Part shown: positions 16,374-24,899 of the stretch, piece after piece | Numbering within the stretch: position 1 is the stretch's first letter | Layout of the letters: each line of letters opens with the position of its first letter | Source: CAVPRW01 sp046727435 [NCBI: bacterium] | GTDB taxonomy: Bacteria > Tectomicrobia > Entotheonellia > J063 | Reading direction: 5' to 3' | DNA: 28,737 nt | Assembly: GCA_046727435.1 (NCBI GenBank) | Contig: JBKPCR010000235.1 | Span: 1 to 28,737 of the forward strand | The notes under the pieces: model-generated | The model's database searches: none | What the model was told of the DNA's origin: nothing | Seen by the model: only the letters and a program-made list of their open reading frames with translations | Program-made: the position numbers and the translations under genes

Positions 16374-18332
16374 TCAGGCGCGATCCTCGGGAACCAACAC
16401 CAAGCGCTCCTGAGCCTGCATCGAGGGCGTCCCATTGGGCGGTCGAAATGGTTGGAAGGTCGGCACGACTTGGCACAGTAGCTCTATGATCTCCCGAGAC
16501 TTCCCGGCCATTGCCAGGTCTTCTAGCTTCGCGATCTTTTGCTTGAGAATAGCCAGTTGTGGGTGCCAAGACTCACGGACTTGCACGATCTTTTCGATGC
16601 CCGCGGGCTCGAGCCGCTCGTCCATTCCCACCAGCTCCTCATGCAGCTTTTCGCCAGGCCGAAGTCCCACAAACACGATGGGAATCTCGACCTCGGGAAT
16701 AAAGCCGGCGAGCCGAATGAGGTTGTGGGCCATATCCAGCAGTTTCACCTGTTCTCCCATTTCCAAGACGAAGATCTCACCCCCCTTCGCCAACGTGGCC
16801 GCCCGCAGTACCAGCTGGACCGCCTCAGGAATAGTCATAAAGTAGCGCGTGATCTCCGGATGGGTCACGGTGACTGGGCCGCCCCGCTCGATCTGCTGCA
16901 GAAACAGCGGGACAACACTACCGCTACTGCCAAGTACGTTACCAAAGCGGACGCTACAGAAAACCGTCTGTCCACGCGCCAAGTCCCGCGCCAGCGCCTG
17001 CGTGTAGAGTTCTGCCAGCCGTTTCGTGGCGCCCATCACATTGGTAGGGTTCGCGGCTTTGTCGGTGGAGATCAGGACGAAGGTTTCCACTCCATGGCGA
17101 ATGGCCATGTCTGCCAGGCGATGGGTGCCGATCACATTATTCAGCACAGCTTCCCCCGGGTGAAACTCCATCATGGGTACATGTTTGTATGCGGCGGCAT
17201 GGAAGATCAGCTGGGGCTGATGTTGCAGGAACATCTCGTGCAGGGGAGTAACATGCTTGACATCGATGAGCACCGGCACTCGCTTTAACGCCGGCACCTT
17301 CTGGCTGAGCTCCATGTCGACGGTGTAGAGAGCGCCCTCGCTCTTCTCCAACAAGATCAGCACCTCTGGCTCGAAGCGAGCGATTTGCCGGCTTAACTCT
17401 GACCCGATAGAGCCTCCTGCACCGGTCACCAGTATCCTCTTCCCCTTCGCGAGCCAGCGCACTCGCTCCAAATCCAAGCCGACCGGTGCGCGTTCCAGGA
17501 GGTCTTCTACGGCAAGATCGCGAATTTGGCTGATGCTAAACCCGCCATTCAAATTGGACAGCGTCTTAATGGGGACCTTAAAGGGCTCCAGGGCGTTGAT
17601 CAGCTTACGCATGGTCTCCGCCCTTGCTCGCGGAATGGCCACCAACACCTCATGGGGATTGGTTGCGGCGATGATCTTCGCTAAGTCCTCGCGCCGTCCT
17701 AGCACTTGCACCCCATGAATGCGATGACCGACTTTGCCGGGGTCATCGTCCACGAAGCCCACGGGCTCATAGTCATAAACGGCCGCATTGTTCTTCATAT
17801 CGCGTACGACCATTTCGCCGGCATCGCCCGCACCGTAGATCAAGACGCGCTTTTCGCCCTTCAACTGCCCGAGCCCGTGGTAGATCCGCCGCGTGAGCCG
17901 AATCCCGACCAAGAAGAAAACCAACAGAATCGCATCCATGATGAAAATCGAGCGGGGGTAATCTGCTATCCTCAATACCCAGTGGATGAGCACATAAAAG
18001 GCGATGGTGCTAGTGACCACCCCAGCTATGATATTGCGCAGATCCCAAAGGCTAGTATAGTACCACAGTCCCTCGTAAAGCCGGAAGGGGATGAAGGTAA
18101 GCCCCCGCACGGCGACCAACCAAGGTAGCATTTGCACGAACAATCTCATTTGCGGTTCTGAAATCCGTCCATCAAATCTGAGCCAGAATGCCAGGTAGTT
18201 GGCGAGCACGACCAATCCCACCTCCAGGAGGACGATGGGCAGACGACGATACCGCAGGAGAAGCGACGTTGCTACCGAAATTAGACGCCCAAATTGCGTA
18301 TCCACCATGGTTGACACCGCGCTCCTTGACAT
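16374..18332 (-). CDS. Membrane-bound nucleotide-sugar 4,6-dehydratase (CapD/FlaA1/WbpM family)
   Basis: The 652-residue protein has about four membrane segments in residues 31-147, then a first Rossmann-like region with YGAGDAG (166-172), then the catalytic SDR domain: TGAGGSIG (303-310), [10 protein letters not shown] (422-431) and MGATK (433-437). A Met in place of the usual catalytic Tyr of YxxxK is normal for this family. Members convert UDP-GlcNAc to a 4-keto-6-deoxy sugar at the inner membrane. The start is uncertain: the ATG at 18332 has only a poor AAAGAG adjacent, while a GTG at 18317 has AAGGAG four bases upstream. The 227 bases upstream (18333-18559) hold no gene, and I saw no clear promoter there. 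The stop is 59 bases before the wza start. Confidence 0.92.
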   Translation of the reverse strand: MSRSAVSTMVDTQFGRLISVATSLLLRYRRLPIVLLEVGLVVLANYLAFWLRFDGRISEPQMRLFVQMLPWLVAVRGLTFIPFRLYEGLWYYTSLWDLRNIIAGVVTSTIAFYVLIHWVLRIADYPRSIFIMDAILLVFFLVGIRLTRRIYHGLGQLKGEKRVLIYGAGDAGEMVVRDMKNNAAVYDYEPVGFVDDDPGKVGHRIHGVQVLGRREDLAKIIAATNPHEVLVAIPRARAETMRKLINALEPFKVPIKTLSNLNGGFSISQIRDLAVEDLLERAPVGLDLERVRWLAKGKRILVTGAGGSIGSELSRQIARFEPEVLILLEKSEGALYTVDMELSQKVPALKRVPVLIDVKHVTPLHEMFLQHQPQLIFHAAAYKHVPMMEFHPGEAVLNNVIGTHRLADMAIRHGVETFVLISTDKAANPTNVMGATKRLAELYTQALARDLARGQTVFCSVRFGNVLGSSGSVVPLFLQQIERGGPVTVTHPEITRYFMTIPEAVQLVLRAATLAKGGEIFVLEMGEQVKLLDMAHNLIRLAGFIPEVEIPIVFVGLRPGEKLHEELVGMDERLEPAGIEKIVQVRESWHPQLAILKQKIAKLEDLAMAGKSREIIELLCQVVPTFQPFRPPNGTPSMQAQERLVLVPEDRA

Positions 18333-18559
18333 CTCTTTGGAATTTAAGAGCTTTATGTGTTGCTGAGGAGAGGCGCCGCCGTCGCATTGATGTCGATGAC
18401 TATCGAAGACATGGACAGCGGGTGCCGTGTGTAGGGGGTTGCGCCCTTGGGTTTTGAGCTAATTGATTAATTGGCTCATTCCAGGAAATCCATGTCCGGA
18501 AGGTGCATGCAGCTGAGGTCGATGCAAGGTGGGGCTTTGTCGGATCACTATGCTGCTCA

Positions 18560-19399
18560 TCACACCACATCCGCAAAGGTCCGTTCCATCCGCCTGAAGT
18601 AGATGATTCCACCTGACAGCAGCGCCATGACCATGACTGCGCTAGCCATCATCACGCCAAAGTCTGGGTTCCCCTTCCCAAGGAGCGCCCAGCGGAAGCC
18701 CTCGATCACTCCCACCAGCGGGTTGAGGCTGTAGAGCAAACGCCACCTCTCCGGCACCAGGCTGACCGCGTAGGCCACTGGAGAGGCGTACATCCAGACT
18801 TGGACCAGAAAGGGAATCGCATAGCCCACATCCCGATATCTGACATCAAGCGCTGTGAGCCAGAGCCCCACGGCCAAGGCCGCGGCCATGGCCAGGAGCA
18901 GGAAGAAGGGCAGGGCCAGCACACCCACGGTCGGCGCTATCCCAAACCAGGCCATCATTACCAGTAAAATAGCAAAAGCTATGGCGAAATCCACCAGGGG
19001 CGCCACCGCGGCCGAAAGCGGTATAATGAGCCGCGGGAAATACACTTTGCTGATCAAGTTGGCACTTCCCGCCAGGCTGACTCCGCTACGGCTAATGGCC
19101 TGGGCGAAGTAGTGCCAGGGGAGTAAAGCCGTATAGGTGAAAATGGGATAGGGTAGACCGTCCGAGGGAATCTTCGCGAAGTTACCAAAGACCACCGTGA
19201 AAATTACCATGGTCAACAGCGGCTGGAAGATCGCCCACCCGGCGCCAATTGCCGTCTGCTTGTAGCGCACTTTGACGTCCCGCCAGATCAGGAAGTAGAG
19301 GAGCTCTCGATAGTGCCAGATGGCCTCCAGGTCCAGGTGGAAAAGGCCGCGGCCGGGCTGGATGATGATCGCCGAGTCTTCCGTAGTGCTCCGTTTCAC
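18560..19399 (-). CDS. ABC-2 type polysaccharide export permease (Wzm-like)
   Basis: The 279-residue protein has six predicted membrane segments. The N-terminus carries YRELLYFLIWRDVKVRYKQT and GAGWAIFQPLL, the hallmark of ABC-2 permeases of O-antigen, teichoic acid and capsule exporters. The second half shows DVRYRDVGYAIPF and YASPVAYAVSLVP. It would pair with a Wzt ATPase to move undecaprenyl-linked glycan across the inner membrane. The start is GTG with GGAG six bases upstream. The usual adjacent wzt gene is absent: the gene is followed by a 227-base gap and the CapD-like gene, and no ABC ATPase occurs elsewhere in the window. Confidence 0.9.
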   Translation of the reverse strand: MKRSTTEDSAIIIQPGRGLFHLDLEAIWHYRELLYFLIWRDVKVRYKQTAIGAGWAIFQPLLTMVIFTVVFGNFAKIPSDGLPYPIFTYTALLPWHYFAQAISRSGVSLAGSANLISKVYFPRLIIPLSAAVAPLVDFAIAFAILLVMMAWFGIAPTVGVLALPFFLLLAMAAALAVGLWLTALDVRYRDVGYAIPFLVQVWMYASPVAYAVSLVPERWRLLYSLNPLVGVIEGFRWALLGKGNPDFGVMMASAVMVMALLSGGIIYFRRMERTFADVV

Positions 19400-19478
19400 A
19401 AATGACTCCAGGGTTGGCTGATGCCACGTTATGGTAAGAAGGCTATCATACCTACATTAGCAAAATACAGGTGGTGCA

Positions 19479-20408
19479 TCACCTTTGTCCGGTCACCAGA
19501 GCCTTAAATCTTCTCATATTCCCTATGTGCAGCCCAAGAGTATGTCGTGGCGCGCGCGTCAAATACATAACCCGCCAGAAGAATGTTTGTATCCCTAGCG
19601 TATCTCTACTCCAGGGAAGTGTGAGCTTGAGTTGGCCGGCCCAGCTTCGTCTGAGGCCGGTTTCGTGTAACTTGTGAGTCGCCTCCCCTATTCCGTAGCA
19701 GTGCCCCAACCCTCCGGCTACCTTTTCATTGTGGAGCGCCTCCTCCCCTTGATGCATCTGGGTCCTGCCGCCAGGAACATGAGAGTAATCGTGGTTTTGA
19801 TGAACGGCCATCACCACAGGGGTCGCATCCACCACAGCAGCCCGCAAATGGCGGGCCTTCCAGATAAGCCAGTTGTCAAACCGAGGTCGCCCAAGAGCAA
19901 ACGGCGGCAGCTGTTGATACAGGCCGCGTGGAAACACAAAGTAGTCTATCGCATCTTTTCCTCGCGGCTTGCCGCTCTGCCGCACCAAAGCGTTGAGGTT
20001 TTCCTCCCACATCGGTCGGTCAACGGCGAGCGGCTCTGCAAGGTCCAAATTCCAACACTCTCCCACCATAAGGAAGCGCTGTGTCCACCGGCTTACCTTC
20101 TCCACTGCTTGCATGAATTCGCTTCCCAGTATGATGTCACAGTTGACATAGCAGAGCAGATCATACTTTGCTGATTGCTCACCCTTCTCGAACACGTCAT
20201 TGAGAAGCGGAGTGCCATATTCATTGCGAGAGATCTCTGAGATATGATGCACACCGAACTCCTTGGCGACTTCAGCCGTCCCCTCTTCATTGCCAAAAAG
20301 GAAAATCTCACATGGCGGTTGCAGCCGCACCCAACTGCTAATGGCGTTGCGTTGGATAGTGGCGATATGCCCTCGAAAGGGCTTGGGGAAGGCAAAGAGG
20401 CTTAACAT
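19479..20408 (-). CDS. Probable GT-A-fold glycosyltransferase
   Basis: The 309-residue protein starts MLSLFAFPKPFRGHIATIQR and has LLCYVNCDIILGSEF (about residues 84-98). That segment resembles the strand and metal-binding D-x-D region of GT-A transferases, with N-C-D in place of D-x-D. Further conserved-looking segments are RFDNWLIWKARHL and VMAVHQNHDYSH. I recognise this type from polysaccharide loci but no substrate is known to me. The ATG at 20408 has AGGAG eight bases upstream and is preferred over a TTG two codons earlier. It is 79 bases upstream of the permease gene. The 141 bases before its start contain a small GC-rich hairpin but no gene. Confidence 0.6.
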   Translation of the reverse strand: MLSLFAFPKPFRGHIATIQRNAISSWVRLQPPCEIFLFGNEEGTAEVAKEFGVHHISEISRNEYGTPLLNDVFEKGEQSAKYDLLCYVNCDIILGSEFMQAVEKVSRWTQRFLMVGECWNLDLAEPLAVDRPMWEENLNALVRQSGKPRGKDAIDYFVFPRGLYQQLPPFALGRPRFDNWLIWKARHLRAAVVDATPVVMAVHQNHDYSHVPGGRTQMHQGEEALHNEKVAGGLGHCYGIGEATHKLHETGLRRSWAGQLKLTLPWSRDTLGIQTFFWRVMYLTRAPRHTLGLHIGNMRRFKALVTGQR

Positions 20409-20549
20409 CGTCAACGCTCCTGTTATGCGTTCAACTGGCCGTACACTTGGTCTTCAATCCAGCGGGCCAAGCGGCGGACCATAAGTCGGCCGCCAAGGAG
20501 TTCTCAGCAAGACAGGTGAAGTGTCCCAACGTCGTGTGGTCCGATTTAG

Positions 20550-21584
20550 CTACAAGATCCGTCCATTTATGACAACGAGGTAATTTCTAGCGAGAATTTC
20601 TCGGAATAAGTGCAGACGCCATCTCAGGCCTCTCGCTATACGTCGTAGTGGAGATATTTGCTGGGAGGGCGCCGATTCCATCGGCTGAAATCTTATGTCG
20701 CTGCCGAGAGAAGCTTGTCGGAAGAACGGCAGGAGCTCTTGGCCCACATTTAATAAGTTGGCAAAGTACGGCGCATAAACATGCCGCACCAGCGACCTAG
20801 ACGCTCTAACCCTATAGGCCGCAAAACTGGGATCGTACAGCCAAGTGTTAAGCTGCCTTAAGCCATGAAAATGGAAGAAAATGAGGGGCTGCTCATCAAC
20901 CCAGATACGCCCTCCATCCACGTGGATCTTGTAGTTAGAAACATTCCAAGGAGCTAAGTTAGCTCCCTTGTGACGCAAAACGACCACACCCGGTACACGC
21001 TCTGGCCAGGTGTCTAAATACTTCTGATCAGCAAATCGCCCATCCTCGGCTCGGTCATAACACCATTCAATGCATTGCTCACGCCACCAGTGAAGGCAAG
21101 CGAAGGCATGCTCGTCATGCTTAAACGAAAGCCAACCCACATTGTAGATGCCATACTCTTCATGGTGCTTAAGATGAGGTGGAAAACGATGGCCAATTAT
21201 GGCCAACGAATAATCCTCGATTTCCTCAAAGATTGTTTCAGGATTACCAAAAAAGAATAAGTCCGCATCGAGATAAGTTACACGGCCCACTTCAGGGCCA
21301 GCACTGAAAATAAATAGGGGTAACGAGGGCGTGCAAGTAAAGTAGTATTCGATTAACGTTCGATTCTCTTTGGCTACTAGAAGTTCTTTATCACCTGTCT
21401 CAAACTCTTCAAGAGCAATTAAACGAACATTTGGCAGCTTCATCTGAGAAAGAGTGTTGTAGCAAACCCGGTCCATGCACAGCACCCATAATAGGAACGA
21501 AGGGCAATGCTGCGTGAGGGACCAGTAAAGGGCAAGGCCTCGGGGTAAATAACGATGATCAAAGTAAGTGCAGAAATGGTGCAT
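20550..21584 (-). CDS. GT8-like nucleotide-diphospho-sugar transferase
   Basis: The 344-residue protein begins MHHFCTYFDHRYLPRGLALY, resembling the first strand and helix of GT-A sugar transferases. It has YLDADLFFFGNP (about residues 104-115), containing the D-x-D metal and nucleotide-sugar site, followed by YGIYNVGWLSFKHDE and FHFHGLRQL. These segments match a GT8-related group frequent in polysaccharide loci. Donor and linkage are unknown. The ATG at 21584 shares one base with the stop of the aminotransferase (TGATG) and has AAGG upstream, so translation is coupled. It may transfer the amino-sugar made by the preceding cassette, but this is inference. Confidence 0.72.
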   Translation of the reverse strand: MHHFCTYFDHRYLPRGLALYWSLTQHCPSFLLWVLCMDRVCYNTLSQMKLPNVRLIALEEFETGDKELLVAKENRTLIEYYFTCTPSLPLFIFSAGPEVGRVTYLDADLFFFGNPETIFEEIEDYSLAIIGHRFPPHLKHHEEYGIYNVGWLSFKHDEHAFACLHWWREQCIEWCYDRAEDGRFADQKYLDTWPERVPGVVVLRHKGANLAPWNVSNYKIHVDGGRIWVDEQPLIFFHFHGLRQLNTWLYDPSFAAYRVRASRSLVRHVYAPYFANLLNVGQELLPFFRQASLGSDIRFQPMESAPSQQISPLRRIARGLRWRLHLFREILARNYLVVINGRIL

Positions 21585-22771
21585 CAACCTTGACTTTCCG
21601 TCAGTCGGTCCCACCGTACAATAAGGGCACCAACTCGCTCGGCCTGTTCATCGCTCATGTGTGGATGCATCGGGAGACTGAGTATCTCCCGACATACTTG
21701 CTCGGTATGTTCTAGATCTCCAGCGCTGATGAGAATTCTTCCTTGATAGGCAGGTTGCAGATGCACAGGCAATGGGTAGTGGATTAAGGTGCCCACAGCA
21801 TTTTCTTGTAGGAAGACTCTCAGCGCATCACGACGTTCATTACGGACGACATATTGATGATATACGTGGTGCGCATCAACACGTACCTTGGGAAGTAGCA
21901 GTGTTGTCGCCGAGAGGAATGAATCGTAGAGACGTGCCAGATCGCGCCGCCGACCATTCTCTTGGTCAAGGTAATGCAGCTTGACTCGCAGGATAGCGGC
22001 CTGGAGTTCGTCCAAGCGCGTATTCATCCCCGGAAGATCACTAATATATCGCTCTCGCCAACCATATTCCCGAAGCACGCGAATCCGTTCCGCCAACTCT
22101 CGGTCGTTTGTCGCCAATGCTCCCCCATCACCCAACGCGCCAAGGTTCTTAGTCGGGTAAAAGCTAAAGGCACCAAGGTTTCCCCAGACACCAGTCTTAA
22201 GACCATCAATGGAGGCCCCGTGGGATTGGGCGCAGTCTTCGATAACATACATAGCGTAGCGCCGCGCAATGTCCACGATCGCCGGCATATCAGCCGGCTG
22301 CCCGTAGAGGTGAACGGGAATAATAGCTTTAAGACGACCCCTGGCCGTTGGCGTCGCACCTGCCTGATGCTCTTTTATCGCGTCCTCCAAGCGGTTCGGA
22401 TCCATGGTGAACGTCGCCGGATCAACGTCGACCAACACGGGCGCGGCGCCTGCAAGTTCGATTGCAGCTACTGTCGCGACAGCCGTATGGGATACCGTGA
22501 GCACGGCATCACCGGGACCAATGCCACAGGCACGCAGGGATAGATGAAGCGCATCCGTGCCACTGGCTACCCCAATCGCATACCGTGCGCCAAGATAGTG
22601 AGCAAACTCTTGCTCAAAAGCGTCCGTCTCCTCTCCGAGGATATACCTTCCACCATATAAAACCTTGGCGATCGCTGCGTTAATTTCGCCCTTATGGGAC
22701 AAATAGAATGCGCGAGGATCGCTAGGAAGTAAGAATTCATTCGTGTGATCTTTCGCCGTTACTTCTTCCAT
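21584..22771 (-). CDS. DegT/DnrJ/EryC1/StrS-family sugar aminotransferase
   Basis: The 395-residue PLP enzyme shows SGTDALHLSL (70-79), EDCAQSHGA (178-186) and the PLP-lysine segment FYPTKNLGALGDGG with Lys208. These are standard for fold-type I aminotransferases that convert keto-sugar nucleotides to amino sugars. Placed six bases after rfbB and downstream of rfbA, it most likely aminates dTDP-4-keto-6-deoxyglucose at C4, or at C3 if a 3,4-ketoisomerase is supplied elsewhere. No isomerase or N-acyltransferase is in the window. The ribosome binding site overlaps the rfbB stop. The downstream glycosyltransferase overlaps its stop by one base. Confidence 0.9.
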   Translation of the reverse strand: MEEVTAKDHTNEFLLPSDPRAFYLSHKGEINAAIAKVLYGGRYILGEETDAFEQEFAHYLGARYAIGVASGTDALHLSLRACGIGPGDAVLTVSHTAVATVAAIELAGAAPVLVDVDPATFTMDPNRLEDAIKEHQAGATPTARGRLKAIIPVHLYGQPADMPAIVDIARRYAMYVIEDCAQSHGASIDGLKTGVWGNLGAFSFYPTKNLGALGDGGALATNDRELAERIRVLREYGWRERYISDLPGMNTRLDELQAAILRVKLHYLDQENGRRRDLARLYDSFLSATTLLLPKVRVDAHHVYHQYVVRNERRDALRVFLQENAVGTLIHYPLPVHLQPAYQGRILISAGDLEHTEQVCREILSLPMHPHMSDEQAERVGALIVRWDRLTESQG

Positions 22772-22777
22772 GTCAGC

Positions 22778-23728
22778 CTATTGTTTTAGGGGCTTCCACC
22801 ACCGCTCGTTGTTTTGATACCATTCCACAGTATCGCTTAATGCTCCTTTAAATGGTGTGGTGGAAACCCAGCCTAAAGCGGTCACCTTTGTGACATCCAA
22901 CGAGTAACGCCTGTCATGCGCGGGACGGTCTTGAACAAATTGGATCAAATCCTTGGGTTTCTTTAGAAATTGCAAAATTTGGTCTACAATCTCTAAATTT
23001 TCCTTCTCATTCCTCGCGGCAATATTGTAAATCTCTCCTGGAGCGCCATGTTGGGAGACGAAATCGATGGCTGCGCAGTTATCCTGCACATAGATCCAAT
23101 CCCGGACGTTGCGCCCATCCCCGTACACCGGTAACGGTTTACCCTCGATAGCGTTGGTGATGAACAAAGGGATTACCTTTTCTGGGTATTGATACGGGCC
23201 GAAATTATTGGAGCTGCGAGTGATAAGCACGGGCAAGCCATAGGTCCTCATATAGGAAAGAGCCAGCAAGTCCGCGCTGGCCTTGCTGGCCGCATAAGGA
23301 GAAGAGGGATTGGCTATGTCGCCTTCGGTAAAGGAGCCAGTTAAGCACGAGCCGTAGACCTCGTCGGTCGATATCTGTATAAATCGTTCAATCCTGTGGC
23401 GCCTCGCTGCCTCCAGAAGGACGTAACTCCCCCCTACGTTTGTGTTCACAAATGCGCCGGCCCCAGCAATTGAGCGGTCGACATGTGACTCCGCGGCAAA
23501 GTTGAACACCATGCTGCACCCATGCATGGCCCTGTCCACATCGCTCGGCAGACAAACGTCTCCCTCAACAAACCGGACAGAGTCCAAAACATCCTCTAAA
23601 TTTTCCTTCCGGCCCGCATAGGTGAGCTTGTCGAGGATGACAACGCTACGATCCGGATGTTTCTCTAGACTGTGGCGCACAAAATGACTACCGATGAAGC
23701 CGGCTCCCCCGGTGATCAGGATTTTCAT
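22778..23728 (-). CDS. rfbB: dTDP-glucose 4,6-dehydratase
   Basis: The 316-residue protein has GGAGFIGSHF (7-16), DKLTYAGRKENL (33-44), FAAESHVDRSI (77-87), STDEVYGS (120-127) and YAASK (145-149) with catalytic Tyr and Lys. NNFGPYQYPEK and GDGRNVRDWIYV further downstream are diagnostic of RfbB/RmlB. It makes dTDP-4-keto-6-deoxy-D-glucose. Its ATG lies two bases after the rfbA stop, so the two are in one operon. Length is slightly below the 330-360 residues often seen, but all key motifs are present. Confidence 0.94.
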   Translation of the reverse strand: MKILITGGAGFIGSHFVRHSLEKHPDRSVVILDKLTYAGRKENLEDVLDSVRFVEGDVCLPSDVDRAMHGCSMVFNFAAESHVDRSIAGAGAFVNTNVGGSYVLLEAARRHRIERFIQISTDEVYGSCLTGSFTEGDIANPSSPYAASKASADLLALSYMRTYGLPVLITRSSNNFGPYQYPEKVIPLFITNAIEGKPLPVYGDGRNVRDWIYVQDNCAAIDFVSQHGAPGEIYNIAARNEKENLEIVDQILQFLKKPKDLIQFVQDRPAHDRRYSLDVTKVTALGWVSTTPFKGALSDTVEWYQNNERWWKPLKQ

Positions 23729-23730
23729 GC

Positions 23731-24816
23731 CTAGATGCCAACCTCGGAATTCTCGCCAATGATAAGCTTATGCCCGCTTGGTAAACTTTCCCTCGCTGAA
23801 GTGATGATAGTATATCGACCGATCAGGCTATCGACAATCCGTTTGTGTGGCTCCAAATCAATGGTCGTATCACCGATGAGGATCGAGGACTCGATCTCCC
23901 CTCCTCTGATAACACAGTTGTCCCCTACAGATGTGTAGGGACCCAAGTAGGCGGCACTAATTCGGCAGTTTTTCCCGATGATGACAGGACCTCGTATGAC
24001 GCTCCCCGCATCAATAATGCTTCCCTCACCGATGGCTACATTTCCGACCAACCGTACCCCTTGCTCCACTGTTCCCTTACAGCAGGGCTGTAAATCGATC
24101 ATCACAAGATGATTGGCACGTAATACTGCTTCGGCTGTTCCCGTGTCATCCCACCAGCCGTGAACCTTTGCGGCACTTACCGTGTACTGGTCAGATTCAA
24201 TGAGAACGCGCAGGGCGTCGCTGATTTCATACTCTCCCCGACCAGAAGGATTAAGCTGCTCGATGATTTCGAATACGCGGGGTGAAAAATAATATATACC
24301 GATGACAACCAGGTCTGACGGCGGCTGTTTCGGTTTTTCCTGGATTCCTATAATATTTCCCGCATCGTTTAGTACGGCTACGCCATAGGGACGTGGGTCA
24401 TCCACCTGAGCAAGAAGAATACCCGCATCCACCGCTTGTGCTTTAAATTGCTCGATAAATGGGCCAATCCCACCCTTGAGCATGTTGTCCCCGAGGTAAA
24501 CGACGAGATCATCATCTCCAACGAACTTTTTCGCGCAATAGACTGCATGCGCAATTCCTTTCGGGGAATCTTGCTCGATATAGCCGATATTAACTCCCCA
24601 TCGCCTACCGTCTCCGATGACATCGGTAACCGACCTGATACGCTCGGGCGTGTATCCCACGATAATACCGATATCATGGATCCCCACTTCTCTTAAATCC
24701 TCAATGCAGTATTCCAGAACCGGCTTGTTGGCGATTGGAATAAGCTGCTTAGTTCCCGTATGGGTTAAAGGACGGAGCCTTGTCCCTAAACCGCCTGCAA
24801 GGATAACCCCTTTCAT
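23731..24816 (-). CDS. rfbA: Glucose-1-phosphate thymidylyltransferase, long form
   Basis: The 361-residue protein starts MKGVILAGGLGTRLRPLT, the nucleotidyltransferase signature. KQLIPIANKPVLEY follows at about 23-36, and YLGDNML and EKPKQP later in the catalytic domain. Residues from about 245 on form a left-handed beta-helix with hexapeptide repeats (VGNVAIGEGSIIDAGSVI). This extra domain marks the long RfbA form rather than the common form of about 290 residues. It joins dTTP and glucose-1-phosphate to give dTDP-glucose for the next gene. GAGG lies six bases before the ATG. The 83 bases before the gene hold no gene. Confidence 0.92.
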   Translation of the reverse strand: MKGVILAGGLGTRLRPLTHTGTKQLIPIANKPVLEYCIEDLREVGIHDIGIIVGYTPERIRSVTDVIGDGRRWGVNIGYIEQDSPKGIAHAVYCAKKFVGDDDLVVYLGDNMLKGGIGPFIEQFKAQAVDAGILLAQVDDPRPYGVAVLNDAGNIIGIQEKPKQPPSDLVVIGIYYFSPRVFEIIEQLNPSGRGEYEISDALRVLIESDQYTVSAAKVHGWWDDTGTAEAVLRANHLVMIDLQPCCKGTVEQGVRLVGNVAIGEGSIIDAGSVIRGPVIIGKNCRISAAYLGPYTSVGDNCVIRGGEIESSILIGDTTIDLEPHKRIVDSLIGRYTIITSARESLPSGHKLIIGENSEVGI

Positions 24817-24899
24817 GCAACGCCTCGCTTCTGCATATAGTTACCTACGTGTCTCTCTGAGTCAGGGAGAATAAACGTTCACGTCCGCAGCTATAGCTA

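Noticed and set aside
16374-18332. Loss of the catalytic Tyr in the CapD-like protein (Met433 in MGATK)
   Set aside because: Met at this position is normal in the FlaA1/CapD/WbpM family, so it is not an anomaly.
18333-18559. Possible remnant of a wzt ATPase gene between the permease and the CapD-like gene
   Set aside because: No Walker motifs or ABC signature in any frame; the stretch looks like ordinary leader sequence.
20471-20493. GC-rich hairpin (9-base stem with one mismatch, 5-base loop) as a terminator
   Set aside because: No T-run follows on the transcribed strand, and the downstream gene has a good ribosome binding site in the same operon direction.
24851-24875. Short hairpin between rfbA and the upstream epimerase
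   Set aside because: On the transcribed strand the stem contains a C-A mismatch and is not followed by T residues, so it is too weak to call.
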